Origin: Setophaga petechia | Lineage: Eukaryota > Chordata > Aves > Passeriformes > Parulidae | DNA: 64,000 bases | NCBI GenBank assembly: GCA_024362935.1 | Contig: JANCRA010000007.1 | Coordinates: forward strand, 16,834,003 to 16,898,002 | Reading direction: 5' to 3' | Part shown: one piece after another, positions 42,520-56,847 of the stretch | Layout of the letters: each line of letters opens with the position of its first letter | How positions within the stretch are numbered: position 1 is the stretch's first letter | The notes under the pieces: model-generated | The model's database searches: none | Told to the model about the DNA's origin: nothing | What the model saw: only the letters and a program-made list of their open reading frames with translations | Translations under genes and position numbers: made by a program

Positions 42520-45500
42520 ATAATTCAAAAGCTTAAGTAGAAAGTTTGAAGGGTAAATGATGAGTAGACAAGGTCACTGTATTAAAAAACACCCCACAAC
42601 TATAACACTACACTGTGCGTGGAGTTATGAAGTCAATAATATTTTCTAATCTAATGCTTTTGTCACAACTGAATTTGTCCTGTTTGTAGCCATTCAATGT
42701 CCTTCAGGGGGAATTATGAAGATGCAGTCTCTGAAATAAACCAGAACTTGGTTTCTATCTTGTTCATGCAGCCAAATTTACCCCGATAACAAAAAACCCA
42801 CAGTTGCTTTTCAGCTATCTGTTGGGTTTCCTAGCAATTGCTATTACAAATACAGTGAATTGAACATGACTTTCTCAGTAAGGCTCTGAAATCTGATGCA
42901 ATATGCATAATGAAATGTGCTTGGGGTTCATGGTTTTAGCTAAAGTTAGCATAGTGAAATATCTCACAAAGAAAAAGCAACCTAGGTGGCTCAGATTAAA
43001 GCACAGAGAGATAGTTGTGGTAAATGGAAGTTGGCAAATTTAAGCTAGAAATGATAGGTGAACTCTTAATGCTGTGGATAAGTGAATAGTTGCAAAATGT
43101 ACCTAGAATACAGTGAGCTTCATGTAGTTTGACATCCTTATATCAAGACTGGCTTTCACTCTAAAGTTTTCCTTTGTGGTTGTCTTCCTCCTTACAGGAA
43201 GTGCATGTTCTTGTGTTCCAGTCATGGAACACTGACCCCTGGAAATCAGTGGTACTATCAGCATTAAGGGAGTGGAGGAAGGTGAATCCTTGAAAGATTA
43301 AATATTGGATTATGGTATACCAGAGCAATGTTGTGACTTGGCTCTGGTAATTTTTTATTTAGCTAAGTTGATGTTAGCCATGGAAAACTGTGCATTAGTC
43401 TTTCCATTCAGCTGTGTTGTTTGTCCCTAGCTATCTGGCCTGTGACCATGTGCAGGTATAGATGTGCTGCAGTTTGAGGCAGAAGAACATCATATATCTT
43501 TGGGGCAGTGTTCAGTGTTTTTGTGTGACTTAAGTGCTCTCTGGGAGTCTTGGCTGCCTGCTGTCAATACTGGTTTGTAACCAAAACACAGATCAGAGTC
43601 CTAAACTGAGGACTGTCGTGCCTGATGTAAGCCCTTGCATGGGGGGAAGTTGTCTAGGCAAGGCAAACTCAGTGCCTGTGCTGTACTTGCATTTAGACAT
43701 GCATTACAGAGAGGATGCAGTATGTTATAGTAGTAGGTTTCCTTTTTCTGGCTCTAGTGAGAGCAGGCTGAACCCTCTGATAAAGATGTTGAACTGCCTT
43801 CTCAAGCAGTGGCTTCTGACTCTTACCCACAGTCAGACCTTTTTGACAAGTTCAGCCTGTTGTCACTGTTTTGACCACCCTGAATTCTGTCCTGAACAGA
43901 GCACAAACCCACTTTTGTGTTGTCTTCTCTGTAACAAGATTACCTTTGTTTCACCCTTGAGTGAAGAACCTGGCTCTTTTAAATACCTGATGGTAACACA
44001 GACTGTTTCCCTTACCCTTACTTTCAGCATCTTTAGCCGTGTGCGCCATTCTCTACATGCCGTGCACATGGCTTTATTAATGTACTGAAGATGCTGAATT
44101 TGCTTGTGGAACTATTTTCAGCCCAGATCACAGTGCTGCTTTGATTTGCTGATGGGCCTCTGTATTTCTTTGCCTCTGTATTTCTTTGCCAACATTCCTG
44201 CAAGTTTCTGGTTCTTATTTATTTATTTTTCTAATGCCAGTTTCCTCTCAATAATTACTCTAAACTTACACAAATGTGATTTTCTCATATTACAAGAGAT
44301 CTCTTACAGGGCATGGACCTTATGTTACTTCCTGAATATTATAATATCTTAATTAGGCTATGTATTACATAGCAAAATATTTGATTAGGTCACTTACTAT
44401 TTCTGTCTATTGCAAACTAGTATCTGCAAGCTTAACCCTAGAGGCTGATTCTGGCTAATCATATAGTGCATAAATCAATGAGTGGCCTTGAAGTAAGCAG
44501 CTTTGTAATGCCTCAGTCTCTCAGCCTTCCTAGGACTCTTCCCCAGAGAACTATTCAACACCTGGCTATCGATTATTAAAAGACAGATGTGTATAAGGTC
44601 TCTCTCTGACTGAGCATAAAATTAGCTGGCTAGCTCTAATTTTTGAGAACCTAGTCTGGGACTAAAATAAGATTGGGCTTTTTTAGCATTAGGTGACTGA
44701 AATACATAAAGCAATCCCTGCAGCAGAAATACGTGTCAGTTATAATTAAGCATCATCTAAATGTGTGTGGGAGAAGAGGACTGAAACTGGTGATTTAAGA
44801 GCAAGTTCCTCCTACACTGCATCTCCTATTGAGAACAGGAGAGAGCTTTGCTGCACTGCAGTACTTTTTACATCTCTTCTGTTTCTGAGAATCTGAAAAG
44901 TGGTCAGAAAACAAGTGAATCCCTGAAAAAAGGGGGAATTATAGGGAAAGAATCTAAAGCATATTTATAAAACTCAGTATATCTGTGTCAGTCTGTAGGG
45001 TTTGGGACAACTGTGCTGGGAGGATGGTCACTGGAATTTCAGGAACCAGCCCTTGTCGAAGAGGAAAGTGATTTTTCATGCCAAGTTACGTTTTCTGGTT
45101 ATTAGTCATACAACCCTGTGAGAGGTTCATACAAGCAAGTTCAAGCAAAAGTAAAAAAGTTACTTTTAAAATGCATCTTATACTGAAAGAGCAGTTACTT
45201 TTAGTAGGATCAAAGAGGAATATTGGGGGAAGGATCAATCTAATTCCCTGCATAAAACCTTCAGCAATGTTTTGGGTTGTACCTGCTGAGCTCTATGCAC
45301 AGCTATTGAGTATGCTCAGTACAGCTTTCAGGACACAGAGAATAATCACTTTCAACAAATTTACTCAGGAGGAGCCTGTCTGCCAAGTGGAGCCACCTCT
45401 CTCCTTGGTTGTGTTTATAAAAACATTGTTTAAATGGGGAAAACAAGAGAAGAGCAAACAGATTCCTCGACCCACCCAGCACTTCTCTTTGCAGCACAGC

Positions 45501-48500
45501 CACTCCTCCTGTGTGGGATCCATCACATGACAGGGAAACGCTTCTGGGAGCTGTTATTTTAAAATATTGGCAGCACATCTTCGGGTGGGACTGCTCTATC
45601 TCGTATCTTCTTACATTCTCCTACCAGCTACTTCTCCTGTTTTATATGTTGCTCTGGCTGTATCAGCTATAACTACATAATTCTTGTTTGTCCTCTGTGA
45701 GACTTTTTCATGTGCTTTGAATGAGGGTTGTTCTGTGGATGATGTGCCAAAGACCAGTCACCAAATCTGACAGTCCCCAGTGAGGAAACAGTAAAGTCCA
45801 AATGACACAGATGGCCTTTGACACTGTATTAATGCACCTGCATAGGCCAGAGTGTGTCTGTGCTCAGATGCAGAGGGAGGCAGTGCTACTCCAAACTCAG
45901 ATTGTATGTGCAAGGCATGATAAATGTCCCTGCATGTCCTTGCTGCCTTGTGCAGCAGTGAAGTCTGAACTTCAGTCTGACTGCAGGTTACTGCTGTGCA
46001 TTTTGCAGCAGCTTGCACTTAACTCTGAGCCTGGCTTCAGGAGGTCCTGTCTTGCAACATCCTTTCCATTCATTAGACAGCAACCTCCTGCCCCTTATTG
46101 TTTGGGACAATTGTGCATGGGGAGTGCAAAGAAGTGATAAAGCATATGTAAGCCCTCACATTGTTTTTCTACTGTCTTGCTGTTTTGAATAGTAGCTAAT
46201 GATATTTGCAAAGCTTCTTGCTGTAACACAGGTTTGTTCCATTCCAGTGAGGGACACCCTTTGCTTCTTGCTGGGTGTTCAGAAACAATGGACCAGTCAC
46301 AAAAGGATTTTGCTTTAGCAGTTGTTTCTGTTGGCTGGGCCACTTCTGATAACATCTCCTCCTGCTGTGTACAAAGAGTGCTTGAGCTGAGGGCTTTAAT
46401 GTCTTGCATGGTCAACATTTTGTTTTAAAGGGTGTAGTAGTTTATTTTTAGAAGGAACTCTGAGGAGCGGCCACATAGCATTGAACTCCCCTATCCTGTT
46501 TATCACCTCCAAGTCCAGTCCTTCTCCCAGAATGGGTTTTCAAGATGCAGCACTGTGCTGAACTCTAAGGGATGATTTGGCAGTGAGTTTTCTGCTTTTG
46601 GCAAAGTGTTAGTTGGCACAGGAGTTTGAAAATTGCTTGGGAATAAACTACTTAGGCTAATTCACACCTAGAATAATCTCACACACAAGTGGAGTTCCTT
46701 TACAAGTGATTTTGTTCTATTTTCCCCATGTGTTATCTTAAATCTCCTGGAGCACAACTTCCATAGCCACCATGGAAAGGCTGATTAAGTCCAGAATGGC
46801 TAATACAATAAAGGATAATGTTTTCCCGGCTGAAAACATTGTTTAAAAAGTCAAATGACTGCGTTTTCTTGTCTTATGTATCTTGTCCTGTTTTGCTTGT
46901 GCTCTTAAAAGAGTCCTGCACTGGGCGTTTTCTGCATTGTAACCAATGTATGAGAAGAAAGTAGAGGGAAAATTATTACTTAAGAGACTTGTCTAAGATA
47001 GATGGATGGAAACCAGCAATCCTAATTTGCAGGCTCTTGGAGTTCCAACTAATCTAATTTAGCTGTCTGAGGATAATTTTGCTAGACTTCAGTTGAGTGT
47101 TCCAGAAGCATGACTAGACTGATGCAGCAAGAGCTCTGATGTGCCTAAATGCATTACTTGTATAGTTGCTTGATAGAATGCTGATAAGCAAAGCTTCAGC
47201 AGCACCTGTGCTTAGGTGTGTTGACTTTAATGACTCATGAGGCCCTTCTTGAACTGGTGTCTGACTACTCCAGTACTTCCAAGATGGTTGTATCCAAGTC
47301 AAGACAACTAAGAAAACTCAAACTGAGCAAAGCCTCACAACCAGACTTGATTAAGGGGAGGTGTTGAGTGTCCATATTTAAGTGATGGGCATGAGACAAA
47401 GAGTACAGAAGACTGTAGTGTGTTCCCTATTGCTTAAATGCATCTTTAAAAGTATTACCAAATCTCCTATCACTTTTACTAATTAATAGTAATAGGGCAA
47501 GCCTTTTTGTTTAGTGTGTCTTTTAGCCTAAGAGGATGCAGCTCCTTTTCATAAAGGGTGCTACAAATGCTTAGCTACAGGGCTTGAAATGAATTCTCAT
47601 ATTTTAGAAGAAAACCATGAATTTAAATCATGTTCTGTTTCCTTTCTGCAGAAGCTCTCAACATATGCATCTCAAGTGGCAGTTGAGCAAAGAGCTCTGC
47701 GCCAGCCCCTGGAACAGTGGGCAGATTAGCAAGGCTCAGATTAATTGGAAACACCAGCTTCCTGGAAGACTTGAATCATACAAGGCTTGTTTTTTCAAAT
47801 GTAATTAAGTTCTGAATGTGGATGGAAATAGAGTTGGAAACAAGGTTATGGGTGCAGTGAACACGCTAATTTCTCAGATTTTTGTGGCAAACTGTGCTAA
47901 ACTTGTCCCTGCAAAATTTGTCCAATCATACCTTTTTCTAAAGAGTGGCTGACTTGTTATTCCAGAAGCTGGGACCCAGAGGCGTTGTTGCTGTCCAGGC
48001 CTTGCTAACTCTTCCAACTGCATTTCCTATAGCAGGAGCTGAGGAAGGAACAGCTTCAATTGCCTTATGCTACAAAAGGATTCCCTCTCAGAGGAGAGAT
48101 ACCTTACTGAGTGGATTCACTATGTTTTGAGCCTGCTTCGTGCAGTGTCACACATAGGGCAGCTTTAAAGGCTACATAATTCAGTGTTTCACAGATAAGG
48201 GCAGATATAGAACAGATGCTTTCTGAGAAGTGATGTTAGAATACCTTTTCTGATGTTCCCCTCTCATGGATCTCAGTACATATTCTTGTGTATTCTGTTA
48301 GGCACTGTATATGTGACTTGTAGTTCTCTCAAGTTAACCCCTAGCTGTGAGACTTCTGTGTTGTGTAAATAGTACCATCTGTGTCAGTAATGCTCTACTA
48401 TCCTCCAGTGAGGATTTACCCTCCTGAGTGTTGTGTGAATTTGTAACCTCTTCCTGAAGGTCATCTAAATGTAAACAATCATAAGTCCATAACCTAAAGT

Positions 48501-51500
48501 ATTGCTTTTGCCTTCTCTAGGTCTGGTGTGACTGTCTTATTTCTAACAGTGGCACAAGTAGCTGTCCACAATGCACCACTTAGGTGTTTCACCTTAGTCT
48601 CTCCTTCCATCAATCTCAGTGATCTCTTCTTTATTAAAAACAAATAATATTGACTGGGTCTGTCTCACAAAGAATTAGAAAGACTAGTGACAGAAATTAA
48701 ATGCAGGAGCAGTTGCTTTTTCTTCAAGAGGTCAATTTGACTTGTTAGAAGTGAGGAGTGTCTAGCAGTACCTCTGCATCCTTGCTCTTTGGGTGCAAAT
48801 TAGAAATGTAATAAAGATAGGATATTTATGCATATTGGAAAATGCTTTAACAGCTCCAGGGATTATAGAAGACTGGTCAGAGCAACTGAAATGTATTGTG
48901 CTAAGTGTTGTGATTTTAGTGTGTGTTTTGAACAATTTAATGAGTGTTTGAATACACACCACATAGATAGAAACAATCATCAATTTTCTGTTCCTTTTAA
49001 TGAAATACTGTGGCATCTCTCCCATCCAATACTGCAGGAGTTTCCTTTTCCTGCTGGAGTTGTCTTGTTCCTTAAACAGCATTTACTTAAGCATAGAAAA
49101 TTCTTTAATGTTTCTGTAAACTTTGCTTGGAAAGTAGTAGTAAAACCTCAGTGCAAACCTCAAAATTATTGTGGTAGTAAACTGTAATATGATGCTCACA
49201 CATTTTCTGATATTTGATTCCTATAAACTTTTATAAAACACTAGTAATGTAGATCAATCCATGCTAGTGACAGCACATGTGGCTATAGAAAGTGCACAGT
49301 GTATGGAGTCCTGACAACATAAGCATTTACTTGAAACTGTACTGGCCTTGAAGAATGTTTCTGGTGGCTTCATTTGAGAGATGCTGTGGCAGGCCAGGTC
49401 CATCTTGAAGGTCATTAGGGCAATAGTTTTCATCCCATTCTACTTCCTCTGAGCTATGGAAGAGAAATGAGCATGGAGCAGAGAGATTTGCCTGTAACCA
49501 AGATGCAAGTCAGTGACAACAGGTCACTCACTATTGGTGGTGGGAGGAATGCAGTGAATCACCACTCCTGCTAGCTTATCCTCAACATCCTTCATGTCTG
49601 GAAGGGAGCAGATGGCATTGCTGCACAAACACTGCCCCATTTCCAGAGCCAGGCAGCTGAAGCAGAGTGAGGCAACGTTTGGTTAATGATGCAGGAACAC
49701 ATGCCAGCAGTACAGGCAAGCTCCCAGCACACCCATTTCAAAGGCAGGTAGGTATTGCTTTTGCAGCCTTTATTTTGAGCTGTGTCTGTGCTAGCATAAG
49801 AGAAAGGCTTGTTTCTCTTTTAAAACAACCCAGCTAGGCTGCCAGGAGTTATTATCACCAGGGTATCTATCATTATTTTCATATCAGTGTTGCTAAAGGC
49901 AACACAGGTCAAATTGCCAATGGTCTGAACTCTTACCATTGTTGAGCAGACCCAGGGTCATCTTTGCTGGGAAAAGCCATTCTCTGCAGTCTCCTGGGAC
50001 ACCCTGCAATAGGAAGAGATTTGGTCTCTGGAATTCCCATAAAAGAGATTTGGCTGACACCTCTTCATCAATGCCAGCAGTCTCATGCTGCAGTGATTTA
50101 CTGCTTTGAAATCTTCAGATGATTTTAAGCTGAGATTGGATGTATTTATTAGCAAAATTACATAAACGGTAGTGGAAAAAATCATGGCATCTCTACTATG
50201 ACTTTAATTACTGCTGAGGTTGCTTCTATGTGGACTGATTCCTAGAGGATCTATAAATAGTACAGCTCTCAATGGGATAGAGATTTAGAGTCCCTAGGAT
50301 TTGGTTGGTGTTGTCTGGAAGACACTGGACTGTAACATTTCTGTTGGAGAGGAGATCTCTGGTACCTGTGTTGGCCGTAGCACTAGAAGCTGTGATAAGT
50401 AGTAGACCCCTGAGTAGCTGCAAGAAGCATTCACTAAGAGGAAAACCCAGATTATTCCAGACCAGTACCATCCACTTAGATGCACTTGAGCCTCCACTGT
50501 GCAGCCTCCCCTCCAGAGCTGGTGCTGCAGCATCAACATCACAGCAGAGATGCACTGACTTGGGAGACAAGTTTCCTTCCTGTGCTGGTTCTGACACAGA
50601 TTGTGAAAGTTCATTCAAGTCCTGCTGCTCTCATTCAGGTTGGGAAATTCACATAAACTTGTAACAAATGCGAGTTTGCATAAAACCAGCAGTTGGACAG
50701 TAAGATTTTTGCTGGATGCTGTGCTAAGTGTGGATCAGCAGAAAGCAAATAGATTTGTCTGTTGTTGCAAGTACATGTAAAAGAAGGTTGTGCTTATTGT
50801 GAGAAGTCATGTGCAAGATAGAACAGCTACAAACAATTACTCTTTCGCCTATACAGTCCAGTCTTTAGGTGTTATTTGGGATATAAAAACATTGTCTAAC
50901 AACCCCCTGTCCCACTCCTATTATGTTTGACAGACTTACAGTCTTTGTGTAGTAATTATCTGAGTGAAAACAAGTTATGCATCTGAGAGATAAGGGGGTG
51001 TGGTAATGTGCTACTGGATGACTTTGCCTTTGATAGATAACTTTAACATTAATTTCAAACATGACTAGATGAAAATAGGTTTGCACTATTTTTTCTAGGC
51101 TTTTCTCTGCATTTACCACAAATCCAAAGATGGTTCTCTGAGACATACACTCTGCTTTGTGATCAAATGCCACCTCTGGGGAAACTTCAGTATTATGCTA
51201 CAGCTTTATGTAAAGTGACCTGAAGGCCGTGGCAAGGAAATACTGCACTCTGACACCACCAGCCAGGGCTTTTGATGCTAAGAGAAATTAATTCCTAAGG
51301 TATGCTTTAGCAACTGCCTTGAAACAGAAGAATCTGTCAACAGAATACTGTGTGAGAAGCTTTAGCAATGGGGGGGTGGAGAGAAGAAAAAACATGTCCA
51401 CCCAATTTTTATGAAGGTGGAATAAATTTCAACCAGCGCTATGCAGAGGCAGCAGCTGAATCAGAGAAGGTCTTTCCTGTTGTTACCCAGAAGGCAGTGA

Positions 51501-52566
51501 CAGATCAGCTTCATTTTCCCATTACATGTTAGCTGTGCTGAACCTATCCTTGGTTTGTTTTAAAGCTATTTAGTTACATCATCAGGGAAACCAGAATATC
51601 ATTGAGCTCCAACTAAGTAATTTTTCTTTGTCAGAAAAATGAAAGAAATGAAAGAAATTGCTGAAAATGGCTCCACTGGTGTTAGAGTTGGAAGAAAAGA
51701 AAGCTAACATTTGAATGAATCCTCATCCTTGATATATTTAAATTGAGCTCCATGTAACTTAAAAACTGTTTTCAAAAATGCTGCATACTGCAGACATTCA
51801 GCACTTGTAAGAGAAAAAGTACAGACACAAGAAAATTCAAATTGGGCACCTGCAGTCAGCAATCACTTAAAACAATTTTAACTCTCGTTGCTGCTCTCCT
51901 CCTTATTCTTGCTGCTTTTCCTTACATAGTACAGCTCTGTTCTGAAATACCATGCTACTGCATTCCTAATGTCATGTAAAAAATGCTACAGGACATGTTT
52001 CTGCCTCACCAGATTTAATTTATTTGACATTTATGTCACAGAGACACTTGATTAGTACATTCAGGGTGTCAGCTTTATATAAACATCTCTCATTTTAATA
52101 CTTTATGGAAAGCTGTGAGTGTTGTAAAAGACCTTAGTCACCAACACTCATTTTTGGAAAACACAGACATTGAATTATCCTGGTATACAGTTTTTGAGAA
52201 AGGGAGGCTATTATGAGTCATGCTTTTTGCAAAATAAAGCTATAATCACATTTGGTTACAGTTTTAATTCCACCTACATATGCTGGTCTGCAGCTCAAAC
52301 CATGTCTTGAGTTTCATGATCAGAGATCTTAACATACAGCTATTTTGTTAGTGGAGAATTCCATCTTATTTATGTTTCTAATGGAAATTATCTCTACTGT
52401 ATAAATATGGTGATGTGCAGAGAATTTGGTTTAAAAATCTGCTTTTTAGGAAGTAGAGCAGCAGTACTTTCAGAATTAATCATAATTTTCTGATTAACTG
52501 ATGAGCTTTAACAGATTAGAGAGCAGAAATATGAATTATTAGACTAGTCTGATATGTTGCTAGAAA
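42520..52566. other. Gene-poor DNA, no gene seen
   Basis: About 10 kb of AT-rich sequence apart from the 44157 duplication. The longest frames, 184 codons at 43534-44088 and 150 codons at 45078-45530 (both plus), are within what chance gives over this length and show no domains. The segment 50226-50664 is open in three frames. An acceptor-like site precedes 47650. Confidence 0.5.
44157..44190. repeat. Short tandem duplication (16 bp unit, 2 copies)
   Basis: CCTCTGTATTTCTTTG is repeated exactly back to back and followed by CC. It lies inside a chance plus-strand open frame. Confidence 0.85.
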
Positions 52567-52625
52567 TGTTAAATAATAATAAAATAATATTAATAGTAAT
52601 AATATAACATAATATATTAAATGAT
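52567..52625. repeat. AT-rich low-complexity tract
   Basis: A run built of AAT/TAA-type units (AATAATAATAAAATAATATT and so on) with almost no G or C. It is simple sequence, not a gene. Confidence 0.85.
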
Positions 52626-55600
52626 ACTATCACCATGCTGCATAACACCTCCCACTAAATGTACTTCTGCTAGTGACAGCCCCACCTTTTCATGGCTTAG
52701 TAGCTTTGGATAAACACACATTCTGCAACTGTGTCCAGACCTTTTCATGAAGTAACAGAACTGGTTTGCCAGGACTTTTCATATGGTTTAGATAGCTTTA
52801 ATTTCCTTGTCTCTGTCAGGGATAGACCAAGAAAGTGACATTTGAATTTTGTAAGCTTTTGGTGAGATTTGGGTCAGGATTTTGTGGGTGTTATGAACCA
52901 TGACATTAGCTGCTTTTAGATCCCAATAAAATAACTCTACTCTTAAATGATCTCTGGATTTTATGGTCTACAATTGGAAAAAGCATTATCCATGTCCAAA
53001 CTTCTGTTTGACACAAACTCAAAATAGCTGAGGGAGGTGGATTGCATGAGAAGTTTTGGTCTTGTTCCAGCTTGTCTATGAACCTTGCACAGCATCTGTG
53101 AAGTGCTCAGCATCAGTCTGGACGCACCAAGAGGAAGAAGGATTTTGTGTGTTCCCTACATTCCTGCTCTGTCCCCTGGATATGGAGAGCAGCCTGTGGC
53201 TTGGCACCCTCCTGGGGAGCTCCTGCTTCCTCCCACTTGCAACAGACCAATGCAATGATCTGTAGCTCATCCCCACATGAAAAGTCCTGAAGTTAGGCTT
53301 GGTCATTAAGTAACAACACCAGATACCTGTTAGGAAGAGCCCTTCTAACCAGGTCACTAATGGTTAGGCACTTAATCTTTGTTTCAGTTTGTCATTGGGG
53401 TTTTCTTCAGTAACCTTGTACAGCTGTATACATTTCAAGTACAATGAGCTTCTTTGAATTTTTTTCTTTGAACAGTAGCACTCCACTCAGTCTCTAAACA
53501 GCCACCTTCCTAAGTCAGATACATGCCCAGAATCTTTCTCTTGCAAAGAAAGAGCTGGTTCTGTATATTAGCATAACTAATACTGAAACAAGTCAATGGG
53601 CCAGTATGTGGCTCCTAAATCTGTAATGTTTTGTGTCTGGCTACTTGCCCTCAATACATGTCACTAAGGAAGGTGTGACATTTCTCTCTACTTTCCTAGA
53701 AATGTAAGGAAATTGGTGAATAGTTTTGGGTTTGTGGGGTTTTTTTGCCCTCCTCTTTCTCTTCTGATATACAGAGAAATTGAATAATGGTTTTCAAGGT
53801 CTTCAATAATTGAATGGTCTTTGCAAGTGGTCCCTCCTTTCAGTCACTCCCAGATGCCAATGAAAGCCATGGACTCTGTCAGGACCTAATCCAGGTTTGC
53901 AAAGTTGTTCTAGAATGATGCTTGTTTGGACTCCACACTTTGTTCTTTGTCTGAACATGCCCATGTCTTACTTAAGACTGTGCTATTCTCTATAGTTATG
54001 TTACTAAGAAGGTCAATGGCATATTCAGATGTTTGTATCAGAGGGTCAGAGAAGGTAAATCTACAGGGAATGATAAAGTGTTTCTGTCAAAGGCTTAGGA
54101 AACTGATAGTACAGAAGCTTGTATGTTTTTTCTCACCTGTATCAGTTAATTTAGGAAGAGCTATTACCTTTGCTTACAAAATTTGCCCTCAAAGATTTTA
54201 CTAGTAAAATTACAAGTAGTTATGGTTCAGAAAAAGCTACCAAACATGATATAGGTGAGCAGGGATGCAAAGTTGTGTTTGCTATATCAGATTGATTTTG
54301 TGTATACCTTGTTTCTTAACAATATACTAACAGACTTAGCCTTTCACCAACGTTCCAGTGAAAGTTCTTAATATTTTCAGAACATGAGTTGTCACTATTT
54401 TTTTCCAAGTGGAAAAAGACCCAACAAGCTTGTTAATATAAGCCTGTAATATAAGCTGAACAAATAACATCAAACAAAAATCATGTTTCATTTTAAAAAA
54501 TTCCAGCTTTGGTACTTGTAACAAAGCCAAAGGAGCAGTTTCTGTTTCATTGCTAAGACTTCCTTCACTATTTAATGCAATACCTGATTTTCTGTGCCTT
54601 TGCTTTATTCCACTAACATTTATCTCCCTATTGTCTGCATTTTTCCATTTAGACACCTTCTCCTGTAAAATTTTTTGCCAAACGTCAACTACTCCGACTG
54701 TCTTCCAAAAACCCCCTACAAGGCCTGTCTTTGCTGCACTGCCTACAAATCACTGTCACCTGGCAGTCTTGATGCTGGAGGCCATCTGTGACCATGGTGA
54801 CTTCTGATTTATGTGAGCACACCCATCTTCATTGTTATTCATGCCACCTTTTTTCATACATTTTTCCCTTAGTCACTCAGTTTCTTGTCTTGGGAATATG
54901 GAGTGCAAAGACTCTGGGATGGGAACTGCCTAAAATAATGAATATAAGGTGCAAAACAGATGAAGAGCTTTGTGAAAAATATGTCAGGAGATAATAAAAT
55001 GTTTGAAGTGCATATTTGTCGAAACAAGATTGTATCAAATTAATTGTGGAGGAGGATGTGTCTACCTAAATATTAGATCAGAATCACTGATCCTACCAAA
55101 GACCTGAAGGGTTTTGGTGACTTAAATATCTCATAAACTTCAGGCCTTAACATGCTGCCATCTAACTCAGAGTAACATTGAATCTTTTCTGAGTTTTTGT
55201 GTCTTTCACACCCCTCAGGATGCACCAGAGCTTTGACATTTGTGGAATAGATCTTCTTTCATACATGGTTAAACCCCCAACACTAGTAACAGAGACCAGG
55301 GCATGGTATGACAGAGAATTTTCTGGTATATCTATTGCATGTGGGACTCCTCTGCCCTAGAGACTTCTCAAGGGACACATTAAGAAAGCTTTTTGGCTGC
55401 CATGTGTCTCTGGAAAGAGACCAATAACTTACCCTTTTATAAAACCATATCAAGGCAAGATAGGAAAATCCCCAAGTGGAAAACATATAAATCTGTGCAA
55501 AGAAAACTGTGCAAAATCTGTGCAAAAAATCAGAAGACACATTGTTTGGGAAAACCTGTATCAAGTGATTATGAAATTAATTTAGTGGTAGCTCAAACAT

Positions 55601-56812
55601 TTTAGAGGAACATGATATATTCAACAACAGGGGCCCAATCCTGGCTGTGCTGAAACAGTAACAGTGCTGAAGTAGTTACAACAGAATTCATGTAAGTGAA
55701 GGTAATTTCTTCTCCATATCCATGGATGATGTGTAATGTCTACATTGCTCCTATCCTGCCTCTGTACATTTTCACATGCCCTAGCAACAATCTGAGATGA
55801 CTTTGGAGAAAGCTGGCTTATCTGTGCACAGAGCTATGCTGCAGAATCAGCATAGCCTTTTTGATTTATTTTTCAAAGCTCTTCTGCATGGTTTCTGTCT
55901 TGATTTTCTTGTCAACTTGATTTAGGACAAATCTCTGGGGATGCATTGTGCATTATATGAAACTGGTTACTGTTGTTGAAGCAGACTCAAGCAAAGAGTT
56001 TCTGTTTGTGGAACTGTTTTATGTTAATTAATAATGTCAAACTTCTGAAGAAAAATCTCTTGTAGCAATCTAAAGCTGACTTTGTAGAGCAATCTCTTCA
56101 CTCTTCCCTGTAGTCTTAATTTTTCTCTATGCCTTGCTTCCCCTGATGAATTGGTTTTGCTTTGAGACGTTACTGATTAATAGCTTCATGTCAGCTTCAT
56201 GCTCTAATTTGAGCCTGATTTGCTAGAAAGGTGCTGAGCACATTCACTGAGTCAGTGGGAGGGGCTGGTATTCAGCACTTTTACAAACCAGGACACTTAC
56301 TTCAATGCCTCAGTATGGCTTCAGGAGCTGATTTAGGCTCCTATTTTTATTAACCAGAGTAATGGCATCCAAATATATTAACTGGTATGTTCTTTGAATA
56401 ACTGTAGCTAGTATTTAAAAAAAACCCCATGAAGTCACTTAACCAATTTTTAATGGGAGTTGTGTGTCCAGTGCCCTGAGCTTTTCTGAGAATCCTGACT
56501 TGTCCCTTTTGTTCAGCATAACTCTGGGCCAGAAGGTATTTCTTTCTTCTGTGTATCAGCTTTGCTAAATATATATTTGGTTTACTGCTTGCTTGAAACT
56601 GCCATGCCAGTGCATCTGGGACATGGTGAATGGCCTAAAATGTGAGGACAGTTAAGAATGCATAGATTCTATAACTTTGATTTGAATACATGAGCCTACA
56701 GAATGTTTTGGGGCTCTATAGAGTAACAACGAGTAATAAGGAAGTAACAACAAGTGTCCATGTTCAACATTTCTCCAAAAGGTCCTGTGAGTCTTTGTTC
56801 ATACTGGTTGTA
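52626..56812. other. Gene-poor DNA, no gene seen
   Basis: AT-rich sequence with open frames up to 106 codons, for example 54336-54656 (minus). None is recognisable. Confidence 0.55.
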
Positions 56813-56847
56813 CAATTTATGAAATGAATTTCTCATTTCATAAATTG
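56813..56847. repeat. Perfect inverted repeat (15 bp arms, 5 bp loop)
   Basis: CAATTTATGAAATGA at 56813-56827 is the exact reverse complement of 56833-56847, separated by ATTTC. It could extrude as a cruciform or form an RNA hairpin. No T-run terminator or gene context is present. Confidence 0.9.

Noticed and set aside
43534..44088. 184-codon plus-strand frame
   Set aside because: About this length is expected once by chance in a 64 kb window. Composition is unremarkable and there is no flanking gene structure.
45078..45530. 150-codon plus-strand frame
   Set aside because: No recognisable domain, and consistent with chance.
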